Below are positions 35,694 through 44,485 of a stretch of 60,983 nt of DNA, in pieces. A program made the translations under genes and the position numbers. The notes below the pieces were generated by a model that was given only the letters and a program-made list of their open reading frames with translations, had not been told where the DNA came from and searched no databases. How positions within the stretch are numbered: the stretch's first letter is position 1; each line of letters starts with the position of its first letter. The stretch is taken from positions 1-60,983 of the forward strand of contig NZ_QSDR01000028.1 in NCBI RefSeq assembly GCF_003464085.1, written 5' to 3'. Source of the stretch: Clostridium sp. AM58-1XD (GTDB lineage Bacteria > Bacillota > Clostridia > Lachnospirales > Lachnospiraceae).

Positions 35694-37616
35694 ATGCCTG
35701 TTCAGGAAATCATGAAAAAGGGTGAATCAGAGGGAACTAAACGGCACAACGTCCAAAAGATGCCGGTTCGTACACTCCTTCGTCTGTTTGGCTATATGAT
35801 GAAATATTACAGAATCCGCTTCTGTCTCGTAGTTGCCTGTATTCTGGGTTCAGCTGCCTGTACGCTTCGCGGGGTCCTGTTTATGCAGACTCTGATCGAT
35901 AATTACATCATGCCTTTGACAAAGTCGCAGGTCCCTGATTTTGGTCCCTTAAAGAAGACTTTGATGAGCATGGCCCTGATTTACGTCATCGGCATCCTCT
36001 GTGCTTATGCATATAACAGGCTAATGGTCAATATCAGCCAGGGAACCATGCGGAATTTAAGAATCGAACTGTTTACCCATATGGAATCGCTTCCGGTCAA
36101 ATATTTCGATACCCATGCGCACGGCGACATCATGTCCGTGTATACAAATGATGTAGATACACTGCGCCAGCTGATGAGCCAGAGTGTTCCTCAGATGATC
36201 AGTTCGGCAGTAACGATCGTCATGACATTTTTCAGCATGGTCTTTCTGAATATCCCCCTCACGATAGTGACGATCATTCTGGTATGTGTAATGATTTTCG
36301 TATCCAAGCGGCTGAGCGGTCTGTCCGGACGATATTTTTCCAGACAGCAGCAGGACCTTGGCCGCGTCAACGGTTATATTGAAGAAATGATGGAAGGTCA
36401 GAAAGTGGTAAAAGTCTTCTGCCACGAAGCAAAAAGCCTGGAACAGTTCCACGTGATCAACGACTCCCTGCGTGAAAGCGCCGATCTGGCAAACCGTTTT
36501 GCCAATATCGTCATGCCTGTCAATTCCAATCTTGGAAATATCAGCTACGTTCTCTGTGCCGTCATCGGTGCTCTGCTGGCCTTAAACGGCTATGCAGGCC
36601 TGACGCTTGGAGTACTTGTTTCCTTTATGACGCTGAACAAGAACTTCACTCAGCCGATCACTCAGATCAGCCAGCAGTTAAACAGCATCGTCATGGCTGC
36701 GGCAGGAGCAGACCGGGTATTCCAGATGATGGACGAAGAATCGGAAACAGACGACGGATATGTAGAACTCGTCAACGCCTCGGAGGCTTCTGACGGAACA
36801 GTGACGGAAACGGATGCGCGGACGGGGATATGGGCATGGCGCCATCCCCATCAGGCGGAAAAAACCGTAACCTATACAAAGCTCAGGGGAGATGTGATTT
36901 TCGACGATGTGGACTTCGGCTATGACGACGGTAAAATCGTACTGCACAACATTGACATCTACGCGACCCCGGGACAGAAAATAGCATTTGTCGGAAGCAC
37001 CGGAGCCGGAAAGACGACCATAACCAATCTGATCAACCGTTTTTATGATATACAGGATGGTAAAATCCGGTATGACGGCATCAATATCAATAAGATTAAA
37101 AAGGCGGATCTCCGGCGGTCTCTGGGAATCGTTCTGCAGGATACTCATCTCTTTACCGGTACGGTCATGGACAATATCCGCTATGGAAGGCTGGACGCCT
37201 CAGATGAAGAATGTATGGAAGCCGCCAGGCTGGCCAATGCCGACGGATTCATACGCCACCTTCCGGAAGGTTATCAGACCGTACTGACTGGAGACGGAAG
37301 CAATTTAAGTCAGGGACAAAGGCAGCTTTTAGCCATTGCCAGAGCCGCAGCCGCTGATCCCCCCGTATTGATTCTGGACGAAGCAACTTCTTCGATCGAT
37401 ACCAGAACAGAACGGCTGGTACAGAAGGGAATGGATCAGCTGATGAAAGGACGAACCACCTTTGTGATCGCCCACCGCCTCTCAACGATACAGAATTCAG
37501 ACTGTATTATGGTATTGGAACAGGGACGAATTATTGAAAGAGGAAACCACGAACAGCTGCTGGATGAAAAAGGAGCGTATTACAGGCTCTACACCGGAAA
37601 ATTCGAAACCGCTTGA
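35694..37616 (+). CDS. ABC multidrug exporter half-transporter, canonical-site subunit
   Basis: 640 aa from MPVQEIMKKGES (GGAAGG upstream). Six membrane segments (~45-340), an extra 60-residue stretch (~355-405) before the NBD, Walker A GSTGAGKTT, Walker B LILDEATSSID with catalytic Glu, signature LSQGQRQL and switch IAHRLST. Together with the preceding subunit it makes a heterodimer with one hydrolysing and one degenerate ATP site. No clear terminator was seen immediately downstream. Confidence 0.92.
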   Translation: MPVQEIMKKGESEGTKRHNVQKMPVRTLLRLFGYMMKYYRIRFCLVVACILGSAACTLRGVLFMQTLIDNYIMPLTKSQVPDFGPLKKTLMSMALIYVIGILCAYAYNRLMVNISQGTMRNLRIELFTHMESLPVKYFDTHAHGDIMSVYTNDVDTLRQLMSQSVPQMISSAVTIVMTFFSMVFLNIPLTIVTIILVCVMIFVSKRLSGLSGRYFSRQQQDLGRVNGYIEEMMEGQKVVKVFCHEAKSLEQFHVINDSLRESADLANRFANIVMPVNSNLGNISYVLCAVIGALLALNGYAGLTLGVLVSFMTLNKNFTQPITQISQQLNSIVMAAAGADRVFQMMDEESETDDGYVELVNASEASDGTVTETDARTGIWAWRHPHQAEKTVTYTKLRGDVIFDDVDFGYDDGKIVLHNIDIYATPGQKIAFVGSTGAGKTTITNLINRFYDIQDGKIRYDGININKIKKADLRRSLGIVLQDTHLFTGTVMDNIRYGRLDASDEECMEAARLANADGFIRHLPEGYQTVLTGDGSNLSQGQRQLLAIARAAAADPPVLILDEATSSIDTRTERLVQKGMDQLMKGRTTFVIAHRLSTIQNSDCIMVLEQGRIIERGNHEQLLDEKGAYYRLYTGKFETA

Positions 37617-37779
37617 GAAACGTGCATTCCCAGCTTATAATAGATATCGTATAAAAGTAACGCTTTCCCCGCCTCTTCCCGGAAAGCATGAATTGATCCA
37701 GGTAGAGGCGGTGTCAAAACAGAGACTGGCAATTAGAAACATATCGTTTGATATCAGTTGAAAGGAGGTACTGCCGCAT

Positions 37780-38055
37780 ATGAAATATATTCATACCGAT
37801 AATCAGATCGCCGCATATGACGATAATCACAGACTTCTGGCCGAGGTCACCTTTCCCGATCTGGATGAAAATTCGGTCAATATCAATCACACGTTTGTGG
37901 ATGACTCCCTGAGAGGTCAGGGAATCGCAGGACAGCTTATGAGGGAAACGGCTTCACAGCTCAGGAAACAGGGAAAAAAAGCAGTTCCCACCTGCTCCTA
38001 CGCCGTCAAATGGTTTGGAAAATACCGCGACGAATATTCCGATATTCTCAAATGA
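37780..38055 (+). CDS. Small GNAT-like N-acetyltransferase (YjdJ / Acetyltransf_CG type)
   Basis: 91 aa with AAAGGAGG upstream. NINHTFVDDSLRGQGIAGQL carries the RGQGIA acetyl-CoA loop, followed by KAVPTCSYAVKWFGK with the Cys found in this short family. These proteins have only the core of the GNAT fold. Substrate unknown. 164 bp behind the exporter gene; the gap shows nothing recognisable. Confidence 0.85.
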   Translation: MKYIHTDNQIAAYDDNHRLLAEVTFPDLDENSVNINHTFVDDSLRGQGIAGQLMRETASQLRKQGKKAVPTCSYAVKWFGKYRDEYSDILK

Positions 38056-38090
38056 CCTCATCTTCTATTTTCAAGTAATCGTACATCCTC

Positions 38091-38783
38091 TTATATATCG
38101 ATTTTTTTCATAAGACGGCAGCCATCTGCCGTCTTTTCCGCTTTCAGAACGAAGGAAAACCTGTCTGCGGCAGTACACAGGTCAAAATCCTGGATCGGGA
38201 ACGCCTCCCGATATTCCGGATTAAAAAATTTAAGGCCCGGCACGTGGCGCAGCTGTTCCATTCCGCCTGCCAGGTCAAACATCTCTCCAAGAAGCAGACT
38301 CCTGATGTATTCCGCGCAGAGCGTATCCTCCGGCGACTGTCTCTTTCCCTCCAGCCCCATAGCCACAAGAGACACCTGATCTGGATTTCTCCTTCTGATA
38401 TATTCGGCAATGGCTTTTGCGTTCACCAGGCTTCCTGCAACGACCTCTTCTGCATGTTCTGCACCTGCAATTCCCTGCGTTCCCGCACTCGTTCTGTGTA
38501 CGACCGTCTTACCGGACAAGTCCGCCTGTGTAATATGATATGGGGAATTTCCGAAATCAAAGCCCTTGCAGCGGAATCCATGTTCCTCTCCTGCCAGTAT
38601 CCACTCCGGATTCACTTCCTTCAGCTTCAGCGCCGTATCAATGGAAGACACCGTCATAATTCGCTCTGCCCCCCTGTCCACCATATAGCACTCCGTGGAA
38701 AATGCACGAAATACATCAATAATTACCGCAATTCCTTCTGCCCGTCTCGCTCCGTCTATCATCTGTAAAATCTCAATCTTCAT
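38091..38783 (-). CDS. ComB-family (2-phosphosulfolactate phosphatase-like) protein
   Basis: 230 aa from MKIEILQMIDGARR, with GGAGG 6 bp upstream. Motifs of the ComB fold: VIIDVFRAFST, DFGNSPYHI, VHRTSAGTQG and LVAMGLEGK. In archaea ComB removes phosphate from 2-phospho-3-sulfolactate during coenzyme M synthesis; the role of bacterial homologs is mostly unknown. It lies on the same strand behind the LacI-controlled operon but after a terminator, so it is probably a separate unit. Confidence 0.8.
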   Translation of the reverse strand: MKIEILQMIDGARRAEGIAVIIDVFRAFSTECYMVDRGAERIMTVSSIDTALKLKEVNPEWILAGEEHGFRCKGFDFGNSPYHITQADLSGKTVVHRTSAGTQGIAGAEHAEEVVAGSLVNAKAIAEYIRRRNPDQVSLVAMGLEGKRQSPEDTLCAEYIRSLLLGEMFDLAGGMEQLRHVPGLKFFNPEYREAFPIQDFDLCTAADRFSFVLKAEKTADGCRLMKKIDI

Positions 38784-38862
38784 ATGAAACCTCCATACCA
38801 AATCTGTTTTTAAGTGTATTCAGTATACCATAATATCTAACAGTTCAGTACAGTCAGTTTGC

Positions 38863-38903
38863 AAAAAACAGAAGACAGCCGCATGTGCCCTGCCTTCTGT
38901 TTC
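38863..38903 (-). terminator. Terminator of the LacI-controlled operon
   Basis: On the minus strand AAACAGAAG-G-CAG and CTG-T-CTTCTGTTT pair, followed by TTTTTTG, right after the dehydrogenase stop. Confidence 0.8.
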
Positions 38904-39992
38904 CTATGGTACGATAATTACTTTCATCGCCCCGTCTTTTCTGTTTACAAATGTATCATATGCCAGATCAAATTTTTCCATCGGGAACACGTGGGTCATA
39001 ATGGGCTTTGCCGTAATTTTCCCCTGAGCTAAAAGAGACAGTGCTCTTCTGCAGTTATTTCCGCCTTCCCCTCTCACTGTGTGGAACTGAATCCCGTTTC
39101 TAATAGCAAAGTTAAAATCTGCCGGGACAGCCTTTTTATAGAAAGAAACCATGGTCATGTTCTTCCCATGCATGGTCGCCCTCATACAGACATCAAAAGA
39201 ATCCTCTGTTCCGGCGCAGTCGAATGTCCTCTCAAATCCCTTGCCATCCGTTATGTTCAGCAGGTCCTCCAGCAGATTCTCTGTCTCATGAATATTCAGG
39301 GTATGGGTGGCCCCCACCTGTTTTCCGATATCCAGCCTCTCTTTTCTCGTACCGGCGAGTACGATCTTTTCGGCCCCAAGAGCCCGGCATGCCTGAACGA
39401 CCGACAGGCCAATCGGCCCCGGACCCATGATCAGGCAGGAATCGCCTGCGATATATCCGCCGCTGGTATCGACAGCCCAAAGGGCGCATCCCATGGTGGT
39501 GGCATATGTGGCTTCCTTCAAATCCACATTGTCAGGGAGCTTATACACTGCGTTTATGTGATGAACGGCATACTCTGCAAATCCGCCGTCACATGTCATC
39601 CCTGTGGTCCTGTGCCCTTTTTTCATATTTCCATAGTTTAAACAGGCCGTATAATTTCCTTCCAGACAGCTGGAACAGCGTCCGCAGCCTTTATGGGCCT
39701 GTACGGCAACTCTGTCGCCAACAGAAAATTCATCAACGCCTTCTCCCAGCGCTGCGATCGTACCGGTCCATTCATGGCCGGGAGTGAATTCTCCGAACGG
39801 CGGCATGCCGGGCATAGCAGCCTCTCCCTTTGTTATCATTTTCACATCCGTACCGCACAGACCGCATGCTGCAACCTTTACCAGCACTTCTCCATACCCA
39901 GGCTGCGGGACAGGCTTGTCATATGTAAGTCTGATGTCGTTCACCCCGTACAAAACCATCGCCTTCATTTTCTTAGGAAGCTCATCATTCAT
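38904..39992 (-). CDS. Zinc-dependent medium-chain alcohol dehydrogenase
   Basis: 362 aa from MNDELPKKMKAM (AGGAGG). Catalytic zinc ligands in CGLCGTD (~40) and GHEW (~69), structural zinc in CGRCSSCLEGNYTAC (~97-111), NAD(P)-binding GPGPIGLSVVQACRALGA. It belongs with threonine/sorbitol dehydrogenase-like enzymes that oxidise a secondary hydroxyl. The 8-bp overlap with the Tm-1-like gene places it in the operon, where it probably oxidises or reduces an intermediate; substrate unknown. Confidence 0.92.
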   Translation of the reverse strand: MNDELPKKMKAMVLYGVNDIRLTYDKPVPQPGYGEVLVKVAACGLCGTDVKMITKGEAAMPGMPPFGEFTPGHEWTGTIAALGEGVDEFSVGDRVAVQAHKGCGRCSSCLEGNYTACLNYGNMKKGHRTTGMTCDGGFAEYAVHHINAVYKLPDNVDLKEATYATTMGCALWAVDTSGGYIAGDSCLIMGPGPIGLSVVQACRALGAEKIVLAGTRKERLDIGKQVGATHTLNIHETENLLEDLLNITDGKGFERTFDCAGTEDSFDVCMRATMHGKNMTMVSFYKKAVPADFNFAIRNGIQFHTVRGEGGNNCRRALSLLAQGKITAKPIMTHVFPMEKFDLAYDTFVNRKDGAMKVIIVP

Positions 39993-41214
39993 CCTGTTTT
40001 TCCTCCTGCATAAAGTCAGCCAGCAGCCCGGCGGCCTGAACTGCAAATTTCTCCTCATTGATATTGGCATCGGCCTTTATGACCGTGATTTCCTGTTTTA
40101 AATGTGTCTCCAATACAGATATCCACCGCCTGTCCGCTTCCGGATCATTGAGTATACCACCCGTACTGCCGATTGCGGAAAATCCATTCATCGGTATCAT
40201 GACGGCCGTCTTTCCTCTTGACTTGTTCAGTTTTTCCGCTGTCACCTGTGCCGTCTTTTCCATTTCTGCGGCAGTCGCCCTGACGTTTGTATTATAAGGA
40301 TTGTGATAGTGCGTCTTCCTCCCCCGGTATTTCTCCGGAATGGAATCCGGAGCACCGAAACAGAAATAATCTACTGCTCCCGGGCATATTACCTGGGGAA
40401 TTCCTTTTTTTCCGGCCTCTACAAGGCGGGGTCTGAGAGGCGTGTAGATGTCATCTCCCCAAGTTTCTCCAATGAGTTCGTGAATTGTCATGTCCAGTAC
40501 GCCTTTTATATATCCCTGTTCAATCAGATATTCCATAGCCGATCCGCCTGCTCCCGACGCGTGAAATGCCACGACTTCGTATCCCTTTGTCTCCAGATAT
40601 CTCCTGGCTGCCGCAACCCCGGACTCCGTATTTCCAAAGGCTGTGACAGCGACCACTGACTTGCCGTGCATATCAAAGGGAATCCCTTCCTTTGCCATTC
40701 CTGCAACAGCTGCAGCTCCGTTGGACAGCAGCGTTCTGCCTATGGAATTCATTCCTCCGACAAAATCAAATACGGAGAACATCATCATAATGTCTTTGTA
40801 TCCCACATAAGGCCGTATATTTCCGGAAGCGACAGTGGAAATAATCAGCTTCGGCAGTCCGATCGGCAGGGCCTCCATGGCAAATGCGGCAATGGAACTC
40901 CCCTGATTGCCGCCGATCGAGATCACTCCCGCCAGGCTTCCGGCTTCCAGCATCTTAAGAAGGATTCTGGAAGCGCCTTTTCCCATGGTCCTCATAATAT
41001 CATCTCTGCGCATGGAGGCCAGTTCCTCCATGCCGACTCCCGCATATCTGCAAACGATGTGATTTGGATACCGTGCACAGGCCAGTTTGGAATTTCTCGT
41101 ACCGACGTCGATCACAGGAGCTTCAAACCCATATTTCACGATTAAGCTGTTCAAAAAAACGGCTTCCGGGCCTTTGGTATCCATTGTAACTACAATAGGA
41201 ATTGATTTTCTCAT
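39985..41214 (-). CDS. Tm-1-like ATP-binding / UPF0261 family protein
   Basis: 409 aa. PIVVTMDTKGPEAVFLNSLI at the N-terminus, SIGGNQGSSIAAFAMEALPIGLPKLIISTVASGN and MMFSVFDFVGGMN are the family's signatures; the C-terminal half has FHASGAGGSAMEYLIEQG and VICPGAVDYFCFGAP. The tomato Tm-1 N-terminal domain is related and binds ATP, but the bacterial enzymes' reaction is not established. In this operon with an aldolase and a dehydrogenase it may act on an acid or acyl intermediate. AGGAG ribosome binding site. Confidence 0.88.
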   Translation of the reverse strand: MRKSIPIVVTMDTKGPEAVFLNSLIVKYGFEAPVIDVGTRNSKLACARYPNHIVCRYAGVGMEELASMRRDDIMRTMGKGASRILLKMLEAGSLAGVISIGGNQGSSIAAFAMEALPIGLPKLIISTVASGNIRPYVGYKDIMMMFSVFDFVGGMNSIGRTLLSNGAAAVAGMAKEGIPFDMHGKSVVAVTAFGNTESGVAAARRYLETKGYEVVAFHASGAGGSAMEYLIEQGYIKGVLDMTIHELIGETWGDDIYTPLRPRLVEAGKKGIPQVICPGAVDYFCFGAPDSIPEKYRGRKTHYHNPYNTNVRATAAEMEKTAQVTAEKLNKSRGKTAVMIPMNGFSAIGSTGGILNDPEADRRWISVLETHLKQEITVIKADANINEEKFAVQAAGLLADFMQEEKQDE

Positions 41215-41358
41215 TTTAAACTCCTCTTCTCATGACAATCAGAAAATGAACCAAGCAATTTCAGCCTCCCCGGATCATCGCCCTTTGACCGCCTAAGCGC
41301 TTCCAGGAAATGCTCGCGCCCTTTCGTCGCCTTTTTCCTTAAATAAAAACAGCCTCCG

Positions 41359-41961
41359 CTACATGCCCATAGTATCCATATAGTACAATGTTCTGGCATT
41401 ATCCTCCAACACATCTCCCATGTAAAACGCAGCAGCTGTATTTTTTCCTGTCGTAATAAATCCGTGCTGTTTCAGAATGCATGCATTCATCTCTGGATCG
41501 TCTGCAAATGTACGGATTACCATCTGTGCCAGTTCCTGTGAACCTGCCGGTGCAAAATCTACGATCCCAACCCGTTTGATCAGGGCCTGGGCGGCGGCCG
41601 TCACGGCCGGCAGTTTTTCTTTTTTCGTTCCATAAGCAGTTGCATAAGCAGAGTGCCCATGAAGGACGGACTGCACCTCCTGCCTGATTCTGTAGATACC
41701 ACAGTGAAAATGTACTTCTTTCGAGGGCTTTTTATCCATTTCCAGAAGATTTCCATCCAGATCCACGAGGACGAAATCCTCTGCCTCAGCCATTCCGAAA
41801 CACACTCCGGAAGCCTTTATCAGCACCATGTTTGGACACCCAGGCACCCTTGCGCTGAAATTGCCGCTTACTCCTGAGCTCAACCCTCTGGAATATGCCA
41901 GGCGGCTCATCTTCGCCAGCTGTTCCCTGGCCTGTTGAATCTGTACTGCATTTGTTGTCAT
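41359..41961 (-). CDS. Class II aldolase / adducin-family protein
   Basis: 200 aa from MTTNAVQIQQ (GGAGGTGAGAGG). SSGVSGNFSAR phosphate-binding loop, KEVHFHCGIY acid/base region, zinc ligands LHGHSAYATA and the later His in KQHGFITTGK: the FucA/AraD/RhaD fold. These enzymes cleave sugar phosphates or related hydroxy-keto acids to a two- or three-carbon fragment, or decarboxylate them. Second gene of the LacI-controlled operon; 144 bp separate it from the next gene with no visible terminator. Confidence 0.88.
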   Translation of the reverse strand: MTTNAVQIQQAREQLAKMSRLAYSRGLSSGVSGNFSARVPGCPNMVLIKASGVCFGMAEAEDFVLVDLDGNLLEMDKKPSKEVHFHCGIYRIRQEVQSVLHGHSAYATAYGTKKEKLPAVTAAAQALIKRVGIVDFAPAGSQELAQMVIRTFADDPEMNACILKQHGFITTGKNTAAAFYMGDVLEDNARTLYYMDTMGM

Positions 41962-42017
41962 CCTCTCACCTCCGAGTTCAGACAATCAGATTTATGATTA
42001 TTCCGTTGTTTTAATGC

Positions 42018-42083
42018 GTCCTTCCGGCCTGCTAATGATCGTTGGTGTATAAATGGCTGTTTACTCATTGTGGCCGGAAGGAC
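42018..42083 (-). repeat. Intercistronic hairpin in the LacI-controlled operon
   Basis: GTCCTTCCGGCC and GGCCGGAAGGAC pair perfectly across 42 nt. No T-run follows, so it may be an RNA processing or stabilising element between the creatininase and aldolase messages rather than a terminator. Confidence 0.6.
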
Positions 42084-42101
42084 TATGATTAGAATCAGGG
42101 A

Positions 42102-42965
42102 TTAGGCTCTTTCAGGGAATGTACGGTCTTCGTTTTTTACCTTGAACGGGAATTTCTTTACTTCTTCAATAAAAGCTGCCAGATGCTCGGCCTCCCTCTC
42201 AAAGAGTGCCTGCCCCTTTTCCGGCGTTCCGCGGAACGGATTTCCGATAGTCGCATGATCGCTGTACTCATGATGTTCCATCGGAACGTAAATATTCTCT
42301 GAACCGTGAAACTTCACAGTTGTCGTTCCATCGATCTTGGAGAATTCCGGTCCCATCCATGCCGGTGCATGTGCCGTATCTTTTACCGCCAGACTCATGT
42401 CTACCATATCCATGTCATGAGCCATTACCTGTGCCGTCTCCATCTCTCCAGCGTGCCAGCCCGGCGTCTCCTCCGGCGGCCCCTCCAGGATTCCCTTCAC
42501 CACTTCACATTCTCTTTCCGTAGGCGTCTTGTAAAAACAGACGAACGCTCCGTATTTGTAGCGGATCTGACGCATGAATTCGTCGATCGGCTTGGTGTTG
42601 GAGCCATGATGGGTAACAAATACGATTTTGTTCGCTCCATGGTAAATCAGGCTCAGAGCGATGTCCTTAAGGACGGCTCTGTATGTATTCGCAGAAAGGG
42701 TGATCGTTCCGCAGCCCTCGTTGCATTTTCCCATGTGATGTGGAGAATATCCAAACGGTTCCAGTGGAGTATACGGCACATCGGCCAGCTTGGAAGCCCG
42801 CTCGGTTACATTGATTGTCGTGTAGCTGTCCGTTCCCAATACCAGATGAGCACCGTGCTTTTCGCAGCTTCCGATCGGTACGATTACCGTATCTGTCTTT
42901 TTGAACCACTCAATCGCATCCACATAACTGCATTCCAGTAAATTGTACCTTTTTGATCTTGCCAT
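42102..42965 (-). CDS. Creatininase-family amidohydrolase
   Basis: 287 aa. Metal-site motifs of the creatininase family: IVPIGSCEKHGAHLVLGTD (Glu-x-His and Asp, ~30-48), VTHHGSNTKPI (~117) and WHAGEMETAQVM (~170). Family members hydrolyse cyclic amides (creatinine), deformylate or open lactam/lactone rings. First gene of the operon, GGAGG ribosome binding site. The substrate is not evident; with an aldolase and dehydrogenase downstream, ring opening as the first catabolic step is an inference. Confidence 0.88.
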   Translation of the reverse strand: MARSKRYNLLECSYVDAIEWFKKTDTVIVPIGSCEKHGAHLVLGTDSYTTINVTERASKLADVPYTPLEPFGYSPHHMGKCNEGCGTITLSANTYRAVLKDIALSLIYHGANKIVFVTHHGSNTKPIDEFMRQIRYKYGAFVCFYKTPTERECEVVKGILEGPPEETPGWHAGEMETAQVMAHDMDMVDMSLAVKDTAHAPAWMGPEFSKIDGTTTVKFHGSENIYVPMEHHEYSDHATIGNPFRGTPEKGQALFEREAEHLAAFIEEVKKFPFKVKNEDRTFPERA

Positions 42966-43024
42966 GTTTTTACCTCCATGATTGAATTGTGATGGTCTAC
43001 GCTGTTCTCCATAGTTCTACCTAT

Positions 43025-43051
43025 AGAAAACATTTTCTGAAAACGTTTTCT
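43025..43051 (-). promoter_or_regulatory. Tandem LacI-family operators
   Basis: AGAAAA-CA-TTTTCT (43025-43038) abuts GAAAACGTTTTC (43039-43050), a perfect palindrome. They lie at about +1 to +26 relative to the promoter just upstream, where a bound repressor would block transcription. The CG-centred palindrome is the type bound by LacI/CcpA-family proteins; the LacI gene is 180 bp away. Confidence 0.75.
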
Positions 43052-43057
43052 AAATTT

Positions 43058-43086
43058 AAAATATCATACTCGTATTCCTTTGTCAA
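43058..43086 (-). promoter_or_regulatory. Promoter of the creatininase-aldolase operon
   Basis: On the minus strand TTGACA (43086-43081), 17 bp, TATTTT (43063-43058). Predicted start near 43050, at the edge of the operators. Confidence 0.65.
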
Positions 43087-43103
43087 TATCCTTTTAAAAA
43101 TAA

Positions 43104-43120
43104 TTGCAAGCGCTTTAACA
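43104..43120. promoter_or_regulatory. cre-like site upstream of the promoter
   Basis: TTGCAAGCGCTTTAACA contains the AAGCGCTT palindrome and is close to the catabolite-responsive element consensus. It may connect the operon to CcpA or be a third LacI site. Confidence 0.5.
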
Positions 43121-43151
43121 CTTTCCAAAAACAAATTCTTTCCCGGAAAGG

Positions 43152-43207
43152 AAAAAAGTGTTCTGCAGACATGCCCGTCAAGCGCGGTATTTCTGCAGAA
43201 CACTTTT
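43152..43207 (-). terminator. Terminator of the lacI gene
   Basis: AAAAGTGTTCTGCAG and CTGCAGAACACTTTT pair perfectly; on the minus strand TTTTTTCC follows. It insulates lacI from the operon promoter beyond it. Confidence 0.8.
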
Positions 43208-43232
43208 AAATATTTTTTATTTTCATTTTTTC

Positions 43233-44291
43233 CTATTCTGTTGCAGGTTTTTCAATCTTTTTTGGAGGAGCCAGCGACTCTCTCATTTCAATATGAGCAG
43301 ATAATTTCTGAGTTCTTGGAACCTTCTCCCCGCTCAGAAGTTTCTCCAGAGCTTCCATCGCAACTTCTCCCAGTCGCTCCATCGGAACTGAAACGGTTGA
43401 AAGGGCCGGTGTTACGAAAGACGCCGCATCGATATCATCGAAACCCACAACAGAAACATCCTGCGGAATCCGGTATCCTTTCCGCTCCAAAGCCTTCATT
43501 ACTCCGATGGCCATAAGATCATTCTGCGCAAATATTGCTGTCACTCCATCGCTTCCTCCGATTTTCGGCAGGCGGTCCACTGCCATGATCCCTCCTTCAA
43601 AGGTAAAATCTCCTCTGACAATATATTCCGGAACAACAGGAATCCCTGCTTCCTCCAGAGCCTGGCGGAACGCCTTCTCCCTGTCTGATACGGTTGCAGA
43701 CGATTTGCTTCCTGTGATCATGGAAATCCGCCTGTGCCCCATCTCTATTATGCTGCGGCACATTTCTCTGACTGCGCTGCCATTATCGACCTGTACGGAG
43801 TGAAGCGCCTTGTCAAATGGTTTTCCAATGACAACTGTCTTCATCTCCTTCTCCTGGAAAAGCTGGCTCTTCTTTGCTCCTTTTATAATACTGCTTCCCA
43901 CCACAATCAGTCCGTCCACTCTCCGCTCCCACATGACTTCCAGGTAATGGGCGATTTTCTCTTCCGAACGGCCGGAATTCGCCAGGATCACGCTGTAATC
44001 GGAAAGCTGGGCGCGGCTTTCTATACTCTGAACGATCTTTGGATAATATGGATTGGATATATCCTGAATTATCAGCCCGATCGTCTTGGTGCTGGATGAC
44101 TGAAGCCCTCTGGCAAGGGCATTGGGACGGTATTTTAATTCTTCCATCACCTCCAGCACGTGTTTCTTCGTCTTCTCGCTAACAAAATAATCATTGTTAT
44201 TCAAGACTCTGGAAACCGTAGTGATGGACACATTAGCCATTTTTGCTACATCCTTGATTGTGACAGCCCGTGAAGTTTGCTCCTTTTTCAT
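43233..44291 (-). CDS. LacI-family transcriptional repressor
   Basis: 352 aa. Helix-turn-helix VTIKDVAKMANVSITTVSRVLNN with hinge YRPNALARGLQ, then the sugar-binding-protein-like core (TKTIGLIIQDISNPYYPKIV, AIFAQNDLMAIGVMKAL, VVGFDDIDAASFVTPALSTV). Encoded just upstream of, and in the same direction as, the creatininase-aldolase operon but separated by a terminator. A half-operator (AGAAAACGTGG) near its own ribosome binding site suggests autoregulation. The inducer is probably a sugar or sugar acid; inferred from the family only. Confidence 0.93.
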   Translation of the reverse strand: MKKEQTSRAVTIKDVAKMANVSITTVSRVLNNNDYFVSEKTKKHVLEVMEELKYRPNALARGLQSSSTKTIGLIIQDISNPYYPKIVQSIESRAQLSDYSVILANSGRSEEKIAHYLEVMWERRVDGLIVVGSSIIKGAKKSQLFQEKEMKTVVIGKPFDKALHSVQVDNGSAVREMCRSIIEMGHRRISMITGSKSSATVSDREKAFRQALEEAGIPVVPEYIVRGDFTFEGGIMAVDRLPKIGGSDGVTAIFAQNDLMAIGVMKALERKGYRIPQDVSVVGFDDIDAASFVTPALSTVSVPMERLGEVAMEALEKLLSGEKVPRTQKLSAHIEMRESLAPPKKIEKPATE

Positions 44292-44310
44292 TATTATTTT
44301 CCCCTCTTTC

Positions 44311-44322
44311 CACGTTTTCTCA
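44311..44322 (-). promoter_or_regulatory. Half-operator upstream of lacI
   Basis: Minus strand GAGAAAACGTGG resembles one arm plus centre of the GAAAACGTTTTC operators at 43039. Suggests weak autorepression. Confidence 0.35.
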
Positions 44323-44485
44323 AATATCCACTGCTGCCTAATCCCTATGTACTACATTCTATATCATTTCACGTAAAAACTCTAGTACTTCTTGTTTTGT
44401 TGAAGGCTCTGCTGTAATCCAGGATCTGTTTACAGCTGGAAGTTTGTAACCGGCAGGTGGATCAGTCGATGAAAGACATGGAAAA

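Noticed and set aside
37616..37780. Possible gene between the exporter and the acetyltransferase
   Set aside because: The frame overlaps the exporter end and has no start signal or recognisable product.
41211..41414. Possible small gene between the aldolase and Tm-1-like genes
   Set aside because: No ribosome binding site, overlaps the aldolase 3' end in another frame; the gap is more likely leader sequence.
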